Source: Actinomadura alba
Lineage (GTDB): Bacteria; Actinomycetota; Actinomycetes; Streptosporangiales; Streptosporangiaceae
Assembly (NCBI RefSeq): GCF_014323705.1
Contig: NZ_JABVEC010000016.1
Coordinates: 124,001 to 188,000, forward strand
Direction: 5' to 3'
Length of the DNA stretch: 64,000 nucleotides
Shown: piece by piece, positions 19,149 through 28,299 of the stretch
How the letters are laid out: every line of letters starts with the position of its first letter
Numbering within the stretch: the first letter of the stretch is position 1
Made by a program: the position numbers and the translations under genes
Notes under the pieces: generated by a model
Told to the model about the DNA's origin: nothing
Seen by the model: the letters and a program-made list of their open reading frames with translations, nothing else
Database searches by the model: none

Positions 19149-21848
19149 CTAGGAACGCGACTTTGCCGTACGACGTTTCGGCGTCGTCTTGGCCTTGCCG
19201 CCGCCACCGGACGCGACCTTCTCCCGCCGTTCGGCGAGGAGCGCGGACGCCCGCTCGATGGTGATGGACTCTACCTGGTCTTCCTTACGGAGACTGGCAT
19301 TGGTCTCACCGTCCGTGACGTACGGCCCGAATCGCCCCTCCTTGACGACCACCGGTTTTCCGGTGGCCGGCTCCACGCCCAGTTCGCGCAACGGCGGCGC
19401 GGACGCCGCGCCCCTGCCACGTTGCTTGGGCTGTGCGAACAGTTCCTTGGCCTGCTCCAGCGTGATCGTGAAGAGTTCCTCTTCGCCCTGCAGGGAGCGG
19501 CTGTCGGTGCCCTTCTTGACGTACGGCCCGTACCGGCCGTTCTGCGCGGTGACCGGTTCACCGTCGAGTTCGCCCAGCACCCTCGGTAGCGAGAGCAGCT
19601 TGAGCGCGTCCTCCAGGGTCACCGTCTCGAGCGACATGCTCTTGAGCAACGACGCGGTCCGCGGCTTGGCCGCGGCCTTCTTGCGCTTCTTGTCGGTGCC
19701 CGCGGGCTCCTCGGGGAGGATCTCGGTGACGTACGGCCCGAACCGGCCCGCCTTGGCGACGATCGGGTGCCTGGTCTCGGGGTCCTTGCCGAGTTCGCGG
19801 TCGGTGCTCATCTGGTTGAAGAGCTCTTCGGCCTTCTCGGCAGTGAGCTCGTCGGGGGCCAGGTCCTCGGGGATGTTCACCCGCTCGCCGGCGCGATCCA
19901 GGTACGGGCCGTAGCGCCCGACCCGGACCATGATGTCGGTGCCCTTGACCGGGAACGAGCTCACTCCCTTGGCGTCGATCTCGTCCAGGTCGCTGACGAG
20001 CTCCTTGAGGCCCTCGTCGCCGTCTTCGCCGAAGTAGAACCGGCGCAGCCACAGGACCCGCTCGGCCTCGCCCCGGGCGATGGCGTCGAGGCAGTCCTCC
20101 ATGCGGGCCGTGAAGTCGTAGTCGACCAGGTGGAAGAAGTGCCGCTCCAGCAGCTGCACCACGGCGAATGCCAGGTACGACGGCACCAGTGCCGTGCCCT
20201 TCTTGAACACATAGCCGCGGTCGAGGATCGTGCCCATGATCGACGCGTACGTGGAGGGCCGCCCGATCTCGCGCTCCTCCAGTTCCTTGACCAGGCTCGC
20301 CTCGGTGTAGCGGGCCGGCGGCCGCGTGCTGTGCCCCTCGGCGTTGACGGCGGACGCCGTGACCGGATCGTCCTCCTCGAGCTTCGGCAGCCGCCGCTCG
20401 CGGTCGTCGCGGTCGGCGTCCGGGTCGTCGAGCCCCTCGACGTACGCCTTGAGAAAGCCGTAGAAGTTGATGACCTTGCCGGAGGCGCCGAACTCGGCCT
20501 GCTCACCGGCGGTCGACGTACCCGTGATGCGCACGGACACCGACTGGCCGGTGGCGTCCTTCATCTGGCTGGCGATCGTCCGCTTCCAGATCAGCTCGTA
20601 CAGCCGGAACTGGTCACTGGAAAGACCGGTCTCACCCGGCGTCCGGAAGGTCTCACCGGCGGGCCTGATCGCCTCGTGCGCCTCCTGCGCGTTCTTGACC
20701 TTGGTCTGGTAGACGCGCGGCTTGGCCGGGATGTACTCCGAGCCGTACAGCGCCGCCGCCTGGGACCGGGCCGCCGCGATCGCGGTCTCGGACAGGGTGA
20801 TGCTGTCGGTCCGCATGTAGGTGATGAAGCCGTTCTCGTACAGCTTCTGCGCCACCGACATCGTGTGCTTGGCCGAGAAGCCCAGCTTGCGGCTGGCCTC
20901 CTGCTGCAGCGTGGTCGTACGGAACGGCGGGTACGGCTTGCGGGTGTAGGGCTTGCGCTCGATCGAGGTGACCGCGAACGGCCGGCCGGTCAGCCGATCG
21001 GCGAGGCCCCGGGCCGACTCCTCGTCGAGGTGCCGAAGATCACCCCGCAGGACGCCTTGGGCGGTGAAGTCCCGCCCCTGGGCGATGCGCTTGCCGTCGA
21101 CCGAGACGAGGCGCGCCTGGAAGTCCCGCGGCTCGTCGCCCTTGTCGCCGTCTCGGGCGGGGGCGATGAACTGCCCGAGGATGTCCCAGTAACCGGCCGA
21201 GACGAAGGCGATGCGCTCGCGTTCCCGCTCGACGACCAGCCTGGTGGCGACGGACTGCACCCGGCCGGCCGACAGCTTCGGCATGACCTTCTTCCACAGG
21301 ACCGGGCTGACCTCGTAGCCGTACAGGCGGTCGAGGATGCGCCGGGTCTCCTGGGCGTCCACGAGGCGCAGGTTGAGGTCTCTCGGGGCCTGTACGGCCG
21401 CCCTGATGGCATCACGGGTGATCTCATGGAAGACCATCCGGCGCACCGGGACCTTCGGCCGCAGCACCTCGCGCAGGTGCCAGGCGATCGCTTCGCCCTC
21501 GCGGTCCTCGTCGGTCGCGAGGAAGAGCTCGTCGGCGTCCTGGAGCAGCTTCTTGAGCTTGGCGACCTGCTGCTTCTTGTCGGCGTTGATCACGTAGAGC
21601 GGTTCGAAATCATGATCGACGTCAACGCCGAGCTTGGCCCACGGCTCGCCCTTGTACTTCGGCGGAATGTCGGCAGCCCTCGACGGCAGGTCCCGGATGT
21701 GACCGATGCTGGACTCCACGACGTAGTTCGCGCCGAGGTAGCCCGCGATCGTCTTCGCCTTCGCGGGCGACTCGACGATCACCAGTCGGATGCCGCCGGT
21801 ACCAGGGCCATCCTGGCCCCGCTTGGCTGCGCCGTTCTTGGCTGGCAC
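19149..21848 (-). CDS. topA: DNA topoisomerase I
   Basis: GTG 21848 gives an 899-residue type IA topoisomerase of normal actinobacterial length; a longer upstream frame lacks homology. The TOPRIM domain (LVIVESPAKAKTIAGYLG, then DEDREGEAIAWHL) is near the N-terminus. The active-site Tyr lies in FITYMRTDS at about residue 343. Instead of zinc fingers the C-terminus has several Topo-C repeats of the GRYGPYV type and a basic Lys/Arg tail, as in mycobacterial and streptomycete enzymes. It removes negative supercoils. Confidence 0.96.
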   Translation of the reverse strand: MPAKNGAAKRGQDGPGTGGIRLVIVESPAKAKTIAGYLGANYVVESSIGHIRDLPSRAADIPPKYKGEPWAKLGVDVDHDFEPLYVINADKKQQVAKLKKLLQDADELFLATDEDREGEAIAWHLREVLRPKVPVRRMVFHEITRDAIRAAVQAPRDLNLRLVDAQETRRILDRLYGYEVSPVLWKKVMPKLSAGRVQSVATRLVVERERERIAFVSAGYWDILGQFIAPARDGDKGDEPRDFQARLVSVDGKRIAQGRDFTAQGVLRGDLRHLDEESARGLADRLTGRPFAVTSIERKPYTRKPYPPFRTTTLQQEASRKLGFSAKHTMSVAQKLYENGFITYMRTDSITLSETAIAAARSQAAALYGSEYIPAKPRVYQTKVKNAQEAHEAIRPAGETFRTPGETGLSSDQFRLYELIWKRTIASQMKDATGQSVSVRITGTSTAGEQAEFGASGKVINFYGFLKAYVEGLDDPDADRDDRERRLPKLEEDDPVTASAVNAEGHSTRPPARYTEASLVKELEEREIGRPSTYASIMGTILDRGYVFKKGTALVPSYLAFAVVQLLERHFFHLVDYDFTARMEDCLDAIARGEAERVLWLRRFYFGEDGDEGLKELVSDLDEIDAKGVSSFPVKGTDIMVRVGRYGPYLDRAGERVNIPEDLAPDELTAEKAEELFNQMSTDRELGKDPETRHPIVAKAGRFGPYVTEILPEEPAGTDKKRKKAAAKPRTASLLKSMSLETVTLEDALKLLSLPRVLGELDGEPVTAQNGRYGPYVKKGTDSRSLQGEEELFTITLEQAKELFAQPKQRGRGAASAPPLRELGVEPATGKPVVVKEGRFGPYVTDGETNASLRKEDQVESITIERASALLAERREKVASGGGGKAKTTPKRRTAKSRS

Positions 21849-22051
21849 GGTCGCTCGAACCTCGCTGTCCTGTTTCTCGCTTCGCCGCTTACCGGACGCT
21901 TCGGCGCCGCCCGGTCCTCTCAACGTGGAATGACGGTACTCCCGTCCCCGGGAGTTCCCGTCGCCGCAGACCCCCGCCAGGATGACATGCCGCCGGGACC
22001 AGTGTGGAACAGGACCTTGCGGCAGGTTCCCCCCATCACGCTCTCCCAAGT

Positions 22052-22064
22052 CATAATGTCGGTA
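22052..22064 (+). promoter_or_regulatory. -10 element for the DUF5703 gene (probable leaderless start)
   Basis: CATAAT at 22052-22057 matches the TATAAT consensus at five of six bases and lies seven bases before ATG 22065, so the mRNA may start at the initiation codon. I see no convincing -35 hexamer. The region 21849-22064 separates it from the divergent topA gene. Confidence 0.4.
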
Positions 22065-22250
22065 ATGGTGGAGTACACCTATCTCATCTTGCGACTGCCG
22101 CGTGGTACCTCGAGAGACGCCGCCCGGCGGCTGATGACCGAGCACGCGGAGTACGGCGGGTGGGAACTCGACCGACTGCGGCTCTACCCCGACGGTAGCC
22201 GCCGAATCCAACTTCGGCGAAAAGTCATCCGGCAAACACGGACGTTGTGA
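22065..22250 (+). CDS. DUF5703 family small protein
   Basis: The 61-residue product (MVEYTYLILRLPRGTSRDAA at the start, then a basic beta-rich tail) matches my recollection of DUF5703, a short actinobacterial family of unknown function that is commonly encoded divergently from topA. ATG 22065 is preferred over ATG 22056 because of homology and the -10 box placement. A bidirectional terminator follows at 22357. Confidence 0.75.
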   Translation: MVEYTYLILRLPRGTSRDAARRLMTEHAEYGGWELDRLRLYPDGSRRIQLRRKVIRQTRTL

Positions 22251-22356
22251 TCTTTACCGCGGTGAATAGTTGAATGCTCAAACCAAATGCGCCGCGCCGC
22301 TGAAATGCCGGGTCACAAGGGTACTTCGACCGTGAACAGGATCGTGCGTGAACAGG

Positions 22357-22397
22357 GCTTTGCCCGTCCCGGGCCGCGCCCCCGGAACGGGCAAAGC
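22357..22397. terminator. Bidirectional terminator between DUF5703 and chaplin genes
   Basis: GCTTTGCCCGT (22357-22367) pairs perfectly with 22387-22397, and inner CCGG bases extend the stem. A pyrimidine-rich run (gtctctcttc) follows on the plus strand. It sits between convergent genes. Confidence 0.85.
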
Positions 22398-22484
22398 GTC
22401 TCTCTTCACCTGCGGAAGGTGGGCGGCCCCGAAGGCCGCACACCACCCTTCACGGGCGAAGCGTCTGGGTCACCCCGCTGTGGC

Positions 22485-24191
22485 CTACCGGCGGCCGAAG
22501 CGGATGCGACGGGTGAGTGCCATCACCGCGGCCGCGGCGACCAGCATCGCGCCGAGTGCCACGATGTAGGCCGATCCCCCGGTGACCCCGCCGGTGAGCA
22601 GATCGTCGGCGGCCATCGGGATCAGCCCGGTGACCGGCCGCTGCGTCCGGTGGAGCTCATCGGTGACTCCACCGACCTGCGCCGCATCGACCTTGCCGAC
22701 CTTTCCGACGGCCGGGGGCTCGGGCAGGTCATGGGGCGGGATCGGCAGAGCCCGGGAGCGCGCGTCGCCCGGTACGACCGGCGGGCGGACGGGGAGCGGG
22801 TTGGCGGGCAACAACCCGGGAACGGTGCCGTCCTCCGCGACGGGGCCCCTGCGCTCCTGCGCCGGCAGTGCCGTCGCCAGCTGCTCGGCCGCCAGCTGCT
22901 CGGTCGTCAGCTGCTCGGTCGGCACGGGGAGCCTCGACAGGCCGCCCGGCGCCTTGACGGGCAGCTCGGACAGCACCGGCGGCCGCACCGGCAGGTTGGG
23001 CGGAATCGTCGGATCGTCGATGGGCAGAGCGGTCTGCGCGGCGGAGTAGGTGACCGGCTTCCCGGCCGGCCCCTGCTCGGGCAGTTCGGGCAGTTCGGGC
23101 AGTTCGGGCAGGGCGGGCAGCGCGGCACCGTGGGTCAGCGGGAGCGCCTTCGCCTGGTCCGGCAGAACCGGCAGTGCCCTGGTCACGGTCGCGTTGTGGG
23201 ACGTGCGACGGCCGGGCTCATAGCCCTCGTTCCCGTAGCCCTCGTTCCCGTAGCCGTCGTGCCCGCCGTGCCCGCCATGTCCCCCGGCACCACCGGTGCA
23301 GCCGGCGATCGCGTCACCGAGCACCGCGGCCGCGTTGCCACAGACGTTCACCGGCACCTGGATCGGCAGGTCGATCTGGTTGCCACCGCCGATGCTGTGC
23401 AGGCCTGAGGTACTTCCGCCGGGCGTACGGCCGGTCCCGGTGGGCTTGACGGAGGCACCGCCCTCGCAGCCGGCCAGTGCGTTGCCGATCGCGTTGCCGC
23501 AGACGTTCACCGGAATGCTGACCGGCGCGAACACCTGGGTGCCGCCCAGTACCGACCCGACGCCGGAGGTGCGCCGATCACCGCCACGGGTCCCGCCGCC
23601 GTCACCGACCACCTTCGCGCCGCCCTCGCACGCGGCCAGGGCATCGCCCAGAACCGCGACGGCGTTGCCACAGGCGTTCACCGGAATGCTGATCGGCGCG
23701 AACACCTGGTTGCCGCCCAAGATCGAGCGCCGGCCGGAGGTCCGCTGATCGCCGCCGCGGTGGCCTGTGCCCCGGTCTCCGACGACCTTCGCACCGCCCT
23801 CGCATCCCGCGAGCGCCTCGCCGACGACCGCGACCGCATTGCCGCAGGCGTTGATCGGCGCCTTGACCGGCGCGTTGATCTGGTTTCCGCCGCCGACGCT
23901 GTGCCGGCCGGAGGTCCTCCGGTCCCGCGAATCGTCACCGGATTCGCGATCGACGACCTTCGCGCCGCCCTTGGAGTGCGAGACGGCGTCGCCGACGACG
24001 GCGACGGAGTTGCCGCTCACGTTGATCGGCAGTGAGACGGGTGCGTTGATCTGGTTGCCGCCGAGCAGGCTGGATTCGCCACTTGTGGTGTCGGCGAAGG
24101 CGCCGAGAGGGGAGATGGCGCCGGTGCCCACGGCGACGAAGCTTGCGGTGAACAGAGCGGCACGTGCCGTGCCCTTGGTCCACATACGCAT
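22485..24191 (-). CDS. Long chaplin-like surface protein with five chaplin domains
   Basis: ATG 24191 follows AGGAG. The 568-residue protein has a signal peptide and five chaplin repeats in the first about 310 residues. Each repeat contains a core such as GGNQINAPVKAPINACGNAV, and repeats 2-5 have the paired Cys of long chaplins. The first repeat has Ser at both positions (INVSGN, SHSKGG). A Pro/Leu-rich linker with ELP repeats follows, then DLLTGG, a C-terminal membrane segment and a basic tail, resembling a degenerate sortase sorting signal. Chaplins form amyloid rodlets that make aerial hyphae hydrophobic. Confidence 0.85.
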   Translation of the reverse strand: MRMWTKGTARAALFTASFVAVGTGAISPLGAFADTTSGESSLLGGNQINAPVSLPINVSGNSVAVVGDAVSHSKGGAKVVDRESGDDSRDRRTSGRHSVGGGNQINAPVKAPINACGNAVAVVGEALAGCEGGAKVVGDRGTGHRGGDQRTSGRRSILGGNQVFAPISIPVNACGNAVAVLGDALAACEGGAKVVGDGGGTRGGDRRTSGVGSVLGGTQVFAPVSIPVNVCGNAIGNALAGCEGGASVKPTGTGRTPGGSTSGLHSIGGGNQIDLPIQVPVNVCGNAAAVLGDAIAGCTGGAGGHGGHGGHDGYGNEGYGNEGYEPGRRTSHNATVTRALPVLPDQAKALPLTHGAALPALPELPELPELPEQGPAGKPVTYSAAQTALPIDDPTIPPNLPVRPPVLSELPVKAPGGLSRLPVPTEQLTTEQLAAEQLATALPAQERRGPVAEDGTVPGLLPANPLPVRPPVVPGDARSRALPIPPHDLPEPPAVGKVGKVDAAQVGGVTDELHRTQRPVTGLIPMAADDLLTGGVTGGSAYIVALGAMLVAAAAVMALTRRIRFGRR

Positions 24192-24327
24192 GGATGCTCC
24201 TGAGTCTGAATGGAAGGTTGTTATGCGAAATAGGCGTGTGAAGGGTTCTTCTGGGATGTCCGCATATGACGCGCCGCCGAGGGACGGCACGTCCCGGCCC
24301 CGGCCTTCTCCAGGGCCGAGGCTTCGG

Positions 24328-25380
24328 TCAGTCAGGCGAGCAGGACGGCTCATTCGTCGCAGAGTGGACGGCCGGACCGATGAGGAACGGCGGCGGTGCC
24401 GGCAGGCGCCACGGCCGTGCCACGGCCCCGGGTCCGCCGAGATGGGCGAGTCCTACGCCCGCCAAGACGGGGCCGGCCGCCGGGCGCAGCACATGCGCGG
24501 GTGCCGCGAAGACGAAAGGCTGCGGATGTTCCACGGCGGGGACGGGTGCCGGGTGCGACAAGGCCGCGCCGAAGGTCCCTCGATCGCCCTTGGACGCCCC
24601 CGACACGGCGAACGGCTCAGGTGCTCGCACCTCGGCCCGATCGCCTGATCCGGCATCCGCACCAAGGCGCTGCCGTGGAGTCCAAGAGAGATCGACGCCC
24701 GTGCCATCCGGCCACCACGGTCCGGCCGACGCGAGGTCGGTCACGGAGGCCCAGGCCATGCCCGGCACGTCGAGGACCGCCGGCAGGTGGACGGGGAGAG
24801 CGCGCTGCGCCTCACGCAGAGAATCCGCGAGGCCACCGCTCACCTTGCGCAGCGAAGACGCACCCGGCACCGAGGTATCCGGCGTGACCGGTGATGTCAT
24901 CGTGGACCGAACCGGGGAAATCACTGGGGACGCCGTCGCCCGGGTCGCGAGGAGCGGTACGAGAGCGATCTCCGGGCCCGTACCGAGGCGGCGGACGGAA
25001 TACCCCGCCGCCCGGCGCCCGGCCGCCTTCGACGTGGTCATCGCGGCGGCCGTGTCCGGCACGCCGACCACTTCCTGCACCCGAGTGACCGTAGCCACCG
25101 CGGCCATCTGCGGCACGGCGGTCGTAGCGGGCACCGCCGGCACGGTGCCCGGCCCCGTGTGGCCCGGCACCGTGTGGCCCGGCACCGTGTGCGGCGTGCC
25201 GGAGGCGGGCCCGGCCGACGTGCCGGCATGCGCCGGCCCGGCGGTGCCGAGCAGCCATCCGGCCACCATGATCCCGGCGACCACGAGCAGGCGGCGAACG
25301 ACCGGGTCACGAGCCCACGCGGGCAAGACGAACCGCAGCCGGACGGTCGCCGTCCGTATCCGCTTCGGCTCGCGCGCCAC
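24328..25380 (-). CDS. Proline/alanine-rich membrane or secreted protein upstream of chaplin
   Basis: GTG 25380 is chosen because GAGGAGG lies five bases upstream. The 350-residue product has a basic N-terminus, a single hydrophobic segment (LLVVAGIMVAGWLLGTAG) and an AHA-type cleavage site, so it is probably exported. The rest is Ala/Pro/Val/Thr-rich with a VPGHTVPGHTGPG repeat and no family I recognise. It lies 136 bp upstream of the chaplin gene on the same strand, so a role in the hyphal surface is an inference from position. Confidence 0.6.
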   Translation of the reverse strand: MAREPKRIRTATVRLRFVLPAWARDPVVRRLLVVAGIMVAGWLLGTAGPAHAGTSAGPASGTPHTVPGHTVPGHTGPGTVPAVPATTAVPQMAAVATVTRVQEVVGVPDTAAAMTTSKAAGRRAAGYSVRRLGTGPEIALVPLLATRATASPVISPVRSTMTSPVTPDTSVPGASSLRKVSGGLADSLREAQRALPVHLPAVLDVPGMAWASVTDLASAGPWWPDGTGVDLSWTPRQRLGADAGSGDRAEVRAPEPFAVSGASKGDRGTFGAALSHPAPVPAVEHPQPFVFAAPAHVLRPAAGPVLAGVGLAHLGGPGAVARPWRLPAPPPFLIGPAVHSATNEPSCSPD

Positions 25381-25570
25381 GGGCCCTCCTCGGCCGTTGC
25401 CACCTTCCGGCACAGGCCCTGTGGACGACGCTCGAGGCGCTCGGCCGGCCTGCGGGGAGCGTAAAGCCGCTCCCTACGGATGGTGACCGTAGCACCACGC
25501 TCCGCAGCGGTGTCGGCAATTCAAAGATTGCCGAGGCAAAATCCGATGGGCGATCTAGAAAGGGACGGGA

Positions 25571-26881
25571 CTAGGCGCGATCAAGGAACTCGTCGAGGAC
25601 CCGGACGCCGAACCGCAATCCGTCTACCGGCACCCTTTCGTCGATGCCATGGAACATTCCGGAAAAGTCCAAATCTGGGGGGAGACGCAGCGGAGCGAAG
25701 CCGAAGCACCGCATGCCCAGCCGGGCGAACGCCTTGGCATCGGTGCCGGCGGACAGGCAGTAGGGCACCGGCAAAGCGCCCGCGTCCTGCGAGGTCAGCG
25801 CCTCTTCCATGGCCGTCACGAGGGCACCCGCGTAATCGGTCTCGATGGCGCTGTCATGGTGCACGAAATCGCGTACGACGTCCGGGCCGAGAAGCTCGTC
25901 CACCGTGGTGAAGAACTCGTCCTCGTACCCGGGCAGGAATCGCCCGTCGACCTGCGCCCTCGCCTCCTGGGGAATGACGTTCACCTTGTAACCGGCGTCC
26001 AGCACCGTCGGATTCAGGGTGTTCCTCAGAGTGGCCCCGATCATGCGCGCCAGCGGGCCGAGTTCCACGAGCGACTTCTCCGGATCGTCGGGATCGAATT
26101 CCACCCCGTACGCCTCGCAGGCCCGCTCGAGGAACGCCCGTACCGTCTTGGTCAGCCGGATCGGGAACTCGTGCGCGCCCAGCCGGCCCACGGCCGACGA
26201 CAGCGCCGTGATCGCGTTGTCACGGTGGACCATCGAGCCGTGCCCCGCCGTGCCCCGGGCCGAGAGCCGCATCCAGGCGATGCCCTTCTCGGCGGTCTCG
26301 ATCAGGTACAGCCGCCGGTCGCCCGGGACCGTGAGGCTGAAGCCTCCGACCTCCCCCACCGCCTCCGTACAGCCCTCGAACAGCTCCGCGTGCTCGTCCA
26401 CCAGCCACTGCGCGCCCCACTTACCGCCGGCCTCCTCGTCGGCGGTGAACGCCAGGACCACGTCGCGCGGCGGCCTGCGGCCCTCTCTCAGCCGCTGCCG
26501 CACGACCGCGAGGATCATCGCGTCCATGTCCTTCATGTCGACGGCGCCGCGTCCCCACACGCAGCCGTCGGCGATCTCGGCGGCGAACGGGTCGCGCGTC
26601 CAGTCGTCCTTCTGCGCCGGTACGACGTCGAGGTGGCCGTGCAGGAGCAGCGCATCACGGGAGGGATCCTCGCCCTCGATCCGCGCGACGACGCTCGTAC
26701 GCTTGGGGTGGGACTCCAGGATCGTGGGTTCGAGGCCGACGTCGACGAGCTTCTCGGCGACGTACTCCGCGGCCGCGCGCTCACCGGGACCGGAGTGATC
26801 GCCGGGATTGCTGGTATCGATGCGGATGAGCTCTTGGCACAGCTCGACGACCTCGTCCTCTGCGCTCGGCTGAACGATCAC
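25571..26881 (-). CDS. M20-family metallopeptidase
   Basis: The 436-residue product (GTG 26881 after AAGGGGAG; ATG 26929 is an alternative without a ribosome-binding site) has the M20 metal ligands and catalytic Glu: HGHLDVVP, WGRGAVDMKDMDA, FTADEEAGGKWGA, CLSAGTDAKAF and FHGIDERVP. A dimerisation domain lies in the middle. It is of the dipeptidase/acylase type that cleaves small peptides or N-acyl amino acids in the cytoplasm. It runs toward the chaplin locus and is next to tRNA-Leu. Confidence 0.9.
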   Translation of the reverse strand: MIVQPSAEDEVVELCQELIRIDTSNPGDHSGPGERAAAEYVAEKLVDVGLEPTILESHPKRTSVVARIEGEDPSRDALLLHGHLDVVPAQKDDWTRDPFAAEIADGCVWGRGAVDMKDMDAMILAVVRQRLREGRRPPRDVVLAFTADEEAGGKWGAQWLVDEHAELFEGCTEAVGEVGGFSLTVPGDRRLYLIETAEKGIAWMRLSARGTAGHGSMVHRDNAITALSSAVGRLGAHEFPIRLTKTVRAFLERACEAYGVEFDPDDPEKSLVELGPLARMIGATLRNTLNPTVLDAGYKVNVIPQEARAQVDGRFLPGYEDEFFTTVDELLGPDVVRDFVHHDSAIETDYAGALVTAMEEALTSQDAGALPVPYCLSAGTDAKAFARLGMRCFGFAPLRLPPDLDFSGMFHGIDERVPVDGLRFGVRVLDEFLDRA

Positions 26882-27012
26882 TATCTCCCCTTGCGCCTGC
26901 GGGTTAACGTGGGTACGTATCAACCCCATCGTGCCGCGCGCTCGACTTCGCCGCGAGTCGGGAGCTTTGGTATGGTGATGCGGCCGCGACGCGCTGACGC
27001 GCACGCGGCAGG

Positions 27013-27098
27013 GTCCGGGTGGCGGAATAGGCAGACGCGCTAGCTTGAGGTGCTAGTGCCCTTCACGGGGCATGGGGGTTCAAGTCCCCCCTCGGACA
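27013..27098 (+). tRNA. tRNA-Leu (anticodon GAG)
   Basis: The 86-nt gene folds as a class II tRNA. The acceptor arm is GTCCGGG with CTCGGAC plus discriminator A. The anticodon stem CTAGC/GCTAG carries loop TTGAGGT with anticodon GAG at 27047-27049, followed by a long variable arm (TGCCCTTCACGGGGCA) and a T-loop TTCAAGT. CCA is not encoded. Its 3' end is the integration site of the island: the last bases recur at 55493-55510, and the minus-strand recombinase frame ends inside the tRNA at 27063. Confidence 0.95.
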
Positions 27099-28013
27099 CG
27101 AACCATTTTCCCACGCCGTGCGGGTATCGAGGTGAGCCTCGGCCCGCACTGTCTGTTCTGCGGGATGGTAGGTCAGGCGCAGGCCGAGCTTGGTGTACAG
27201 GTCGGCCTTGCGTGCGGGGTCGGCGGTGGCGATGGCTTGTGTGTGGTCGCCGAGCTGGTTGACCAGGTTCGTGATCTGATCGTGGGTCAGGTGGATCTGC
27301 CGTGGGGTTTGGCGTAGTTGGGCTTCAGCAGCGGCGCGCTGCTGTTGGATCTCGGTGATCCATCTTGCGATGACGGCCGGGTCGGTGTCCTCGTCCAGGG
27401 CATCGAGAGCGGCGCGGTAGCGGGCGAGTTTACGGTCGCATTCAGCGATGGCGTGACGTGCTAGGGCCGAGGTGGTGTCCTCGCCGTCTCCGCCTTGGGC
27501 GGCTGCGATGGCTGCGATGGTCTCGGTTCGGCGATGGGGGGCGAAGTAGCGGCCCACCCAGCGATCTAGGGCGGGGAGTAGGACGTCCTCGCGCAGGTAG
27601 ACGTTGCGGGGGTGTTGAACCCGGTTGGCCAGTGCGTATTCCTCGGGGAACCGGCACCGGTAGTAGGCGGCGCCGTGATTACGCTGGCCCTGCATCCGGC
27701 GGTTACAGATCCCGCAGTACAGAACGCCACGCAGCACGTACGGGTGGCGGTGGCGATGCGGTTTGTGACTGGTGCGCCCGCGGCCTCGCGCGGCCAGCAT
27801 CTGTTGCGCAGCGGTGAAGGTCTCCTCGTCGATGATCTGCGGGTTGACGATCTCGCTCGACCATACCCAGGTGTCCTGGGGGTTCCAGGTCATCTTGGTT
27901 TCGTGTCCGAGGGTGACGTCGTGGACGTCGATGAGGATTTCGCGTTTACGCTGTTTGTTCCAGACCTGCCGGCCGGTGTATCGCGGGTTGGTCAAGATGA
28001 CCCGTATTGCGCT
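27063..28013 (-). pseudogene. Serine recombinase fragment lacking the catalytic domain
   Basis: The frame preserves the end of the recombinase domain (ILTNPRYTGRQVWNKQ), a zinc-ribbon-like part (YCGICNRRM, with a later YRC), a coiled coil (about residues 170-240) and a C-terminal tail. That tail ends in RGDLNPHAP because it is read from the antisense of the tRNA-Leu 3' end. The N-terminal resolvase domain with the catalytic Ser is absent. Similarity stops near 28013, where sequence resembling an amidohydrolase begins on the other strand, so a deletion or insertion removed the 5' half. The longest frame starts at TTG 27995 (310 residues). Confidence 0.85.
27082..27099 (+). repeat. attL-type direct repeat (tRNA-Leu 3' end)
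   Basis: AAGTCCCCCCTCGGACAC is identical to 55493-55510. Including GGTT just upstream and one mismatch, 22 of 23 bases match (27077-27099 against 55488-55510). It covers the T-arm and acceptor 3' strand, a standard target of integrative elements. Confidence 0.85.
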
Positions 28014-28014
28014 C

Positions 28015-28200
28015 TTGGACCTGCTTCCGGGGGAGGTTGAGGTCGACGGGTTCTGGCGCCCGCGCAGGCCGTTCTCACGGCTGGCCGTTGCGACGTACCC
28101 CGATCGCTTCCGCTACCTCGGACAGGTTGATCGGCGTGATCCGAAGCTGTCTGACGTGATGCGGCAGATGGCAGAGGGCCCCCTTCGACCTCGACCAGAA
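28015..28200 (+). pseudogene. Amidohydrolase-like gene fragment
   Basis: In the plus frame the codons read YPDRFRYLGQVDRRDPKLSD followed by VMRQMAEGP, which resembles the first third of amidohydrolase-family-2 enzymes (RF-Y-VD-RDP pattern). There is no intact start or metal-binding motif, and the similarity fades after about 28190. It may be the remnant of a gene deleted at the junction with the recombinase. This rests on a short phrase only. The rest of 28200-28299 shows no gene. Confidence 0.35.
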
Positions 28201-28299
28201 GGAGTGGCTGCTAGGGCGGACCGCGCGAGCGGTCCTGCGGTGGGGATGAGGACTGGCGATCGATGCGGCAACTGGGAACGGACGGGATAGGGATTTTTC

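Noticed and set aside
19767..22250. An 827-codon open frame on the plus strand opposite topA
   Set aside because: It is the antisense shadow of topA in GC-rich DNA; only its last 61 codons (DUF5703) are credible as a protein.
22287..23408. Plus-strand frame across the chaplin gene
   Set aside because: It covers repeats of the chaplin in antisense and contains no domain; the terminator at 22357-22397 would also lie inside it.
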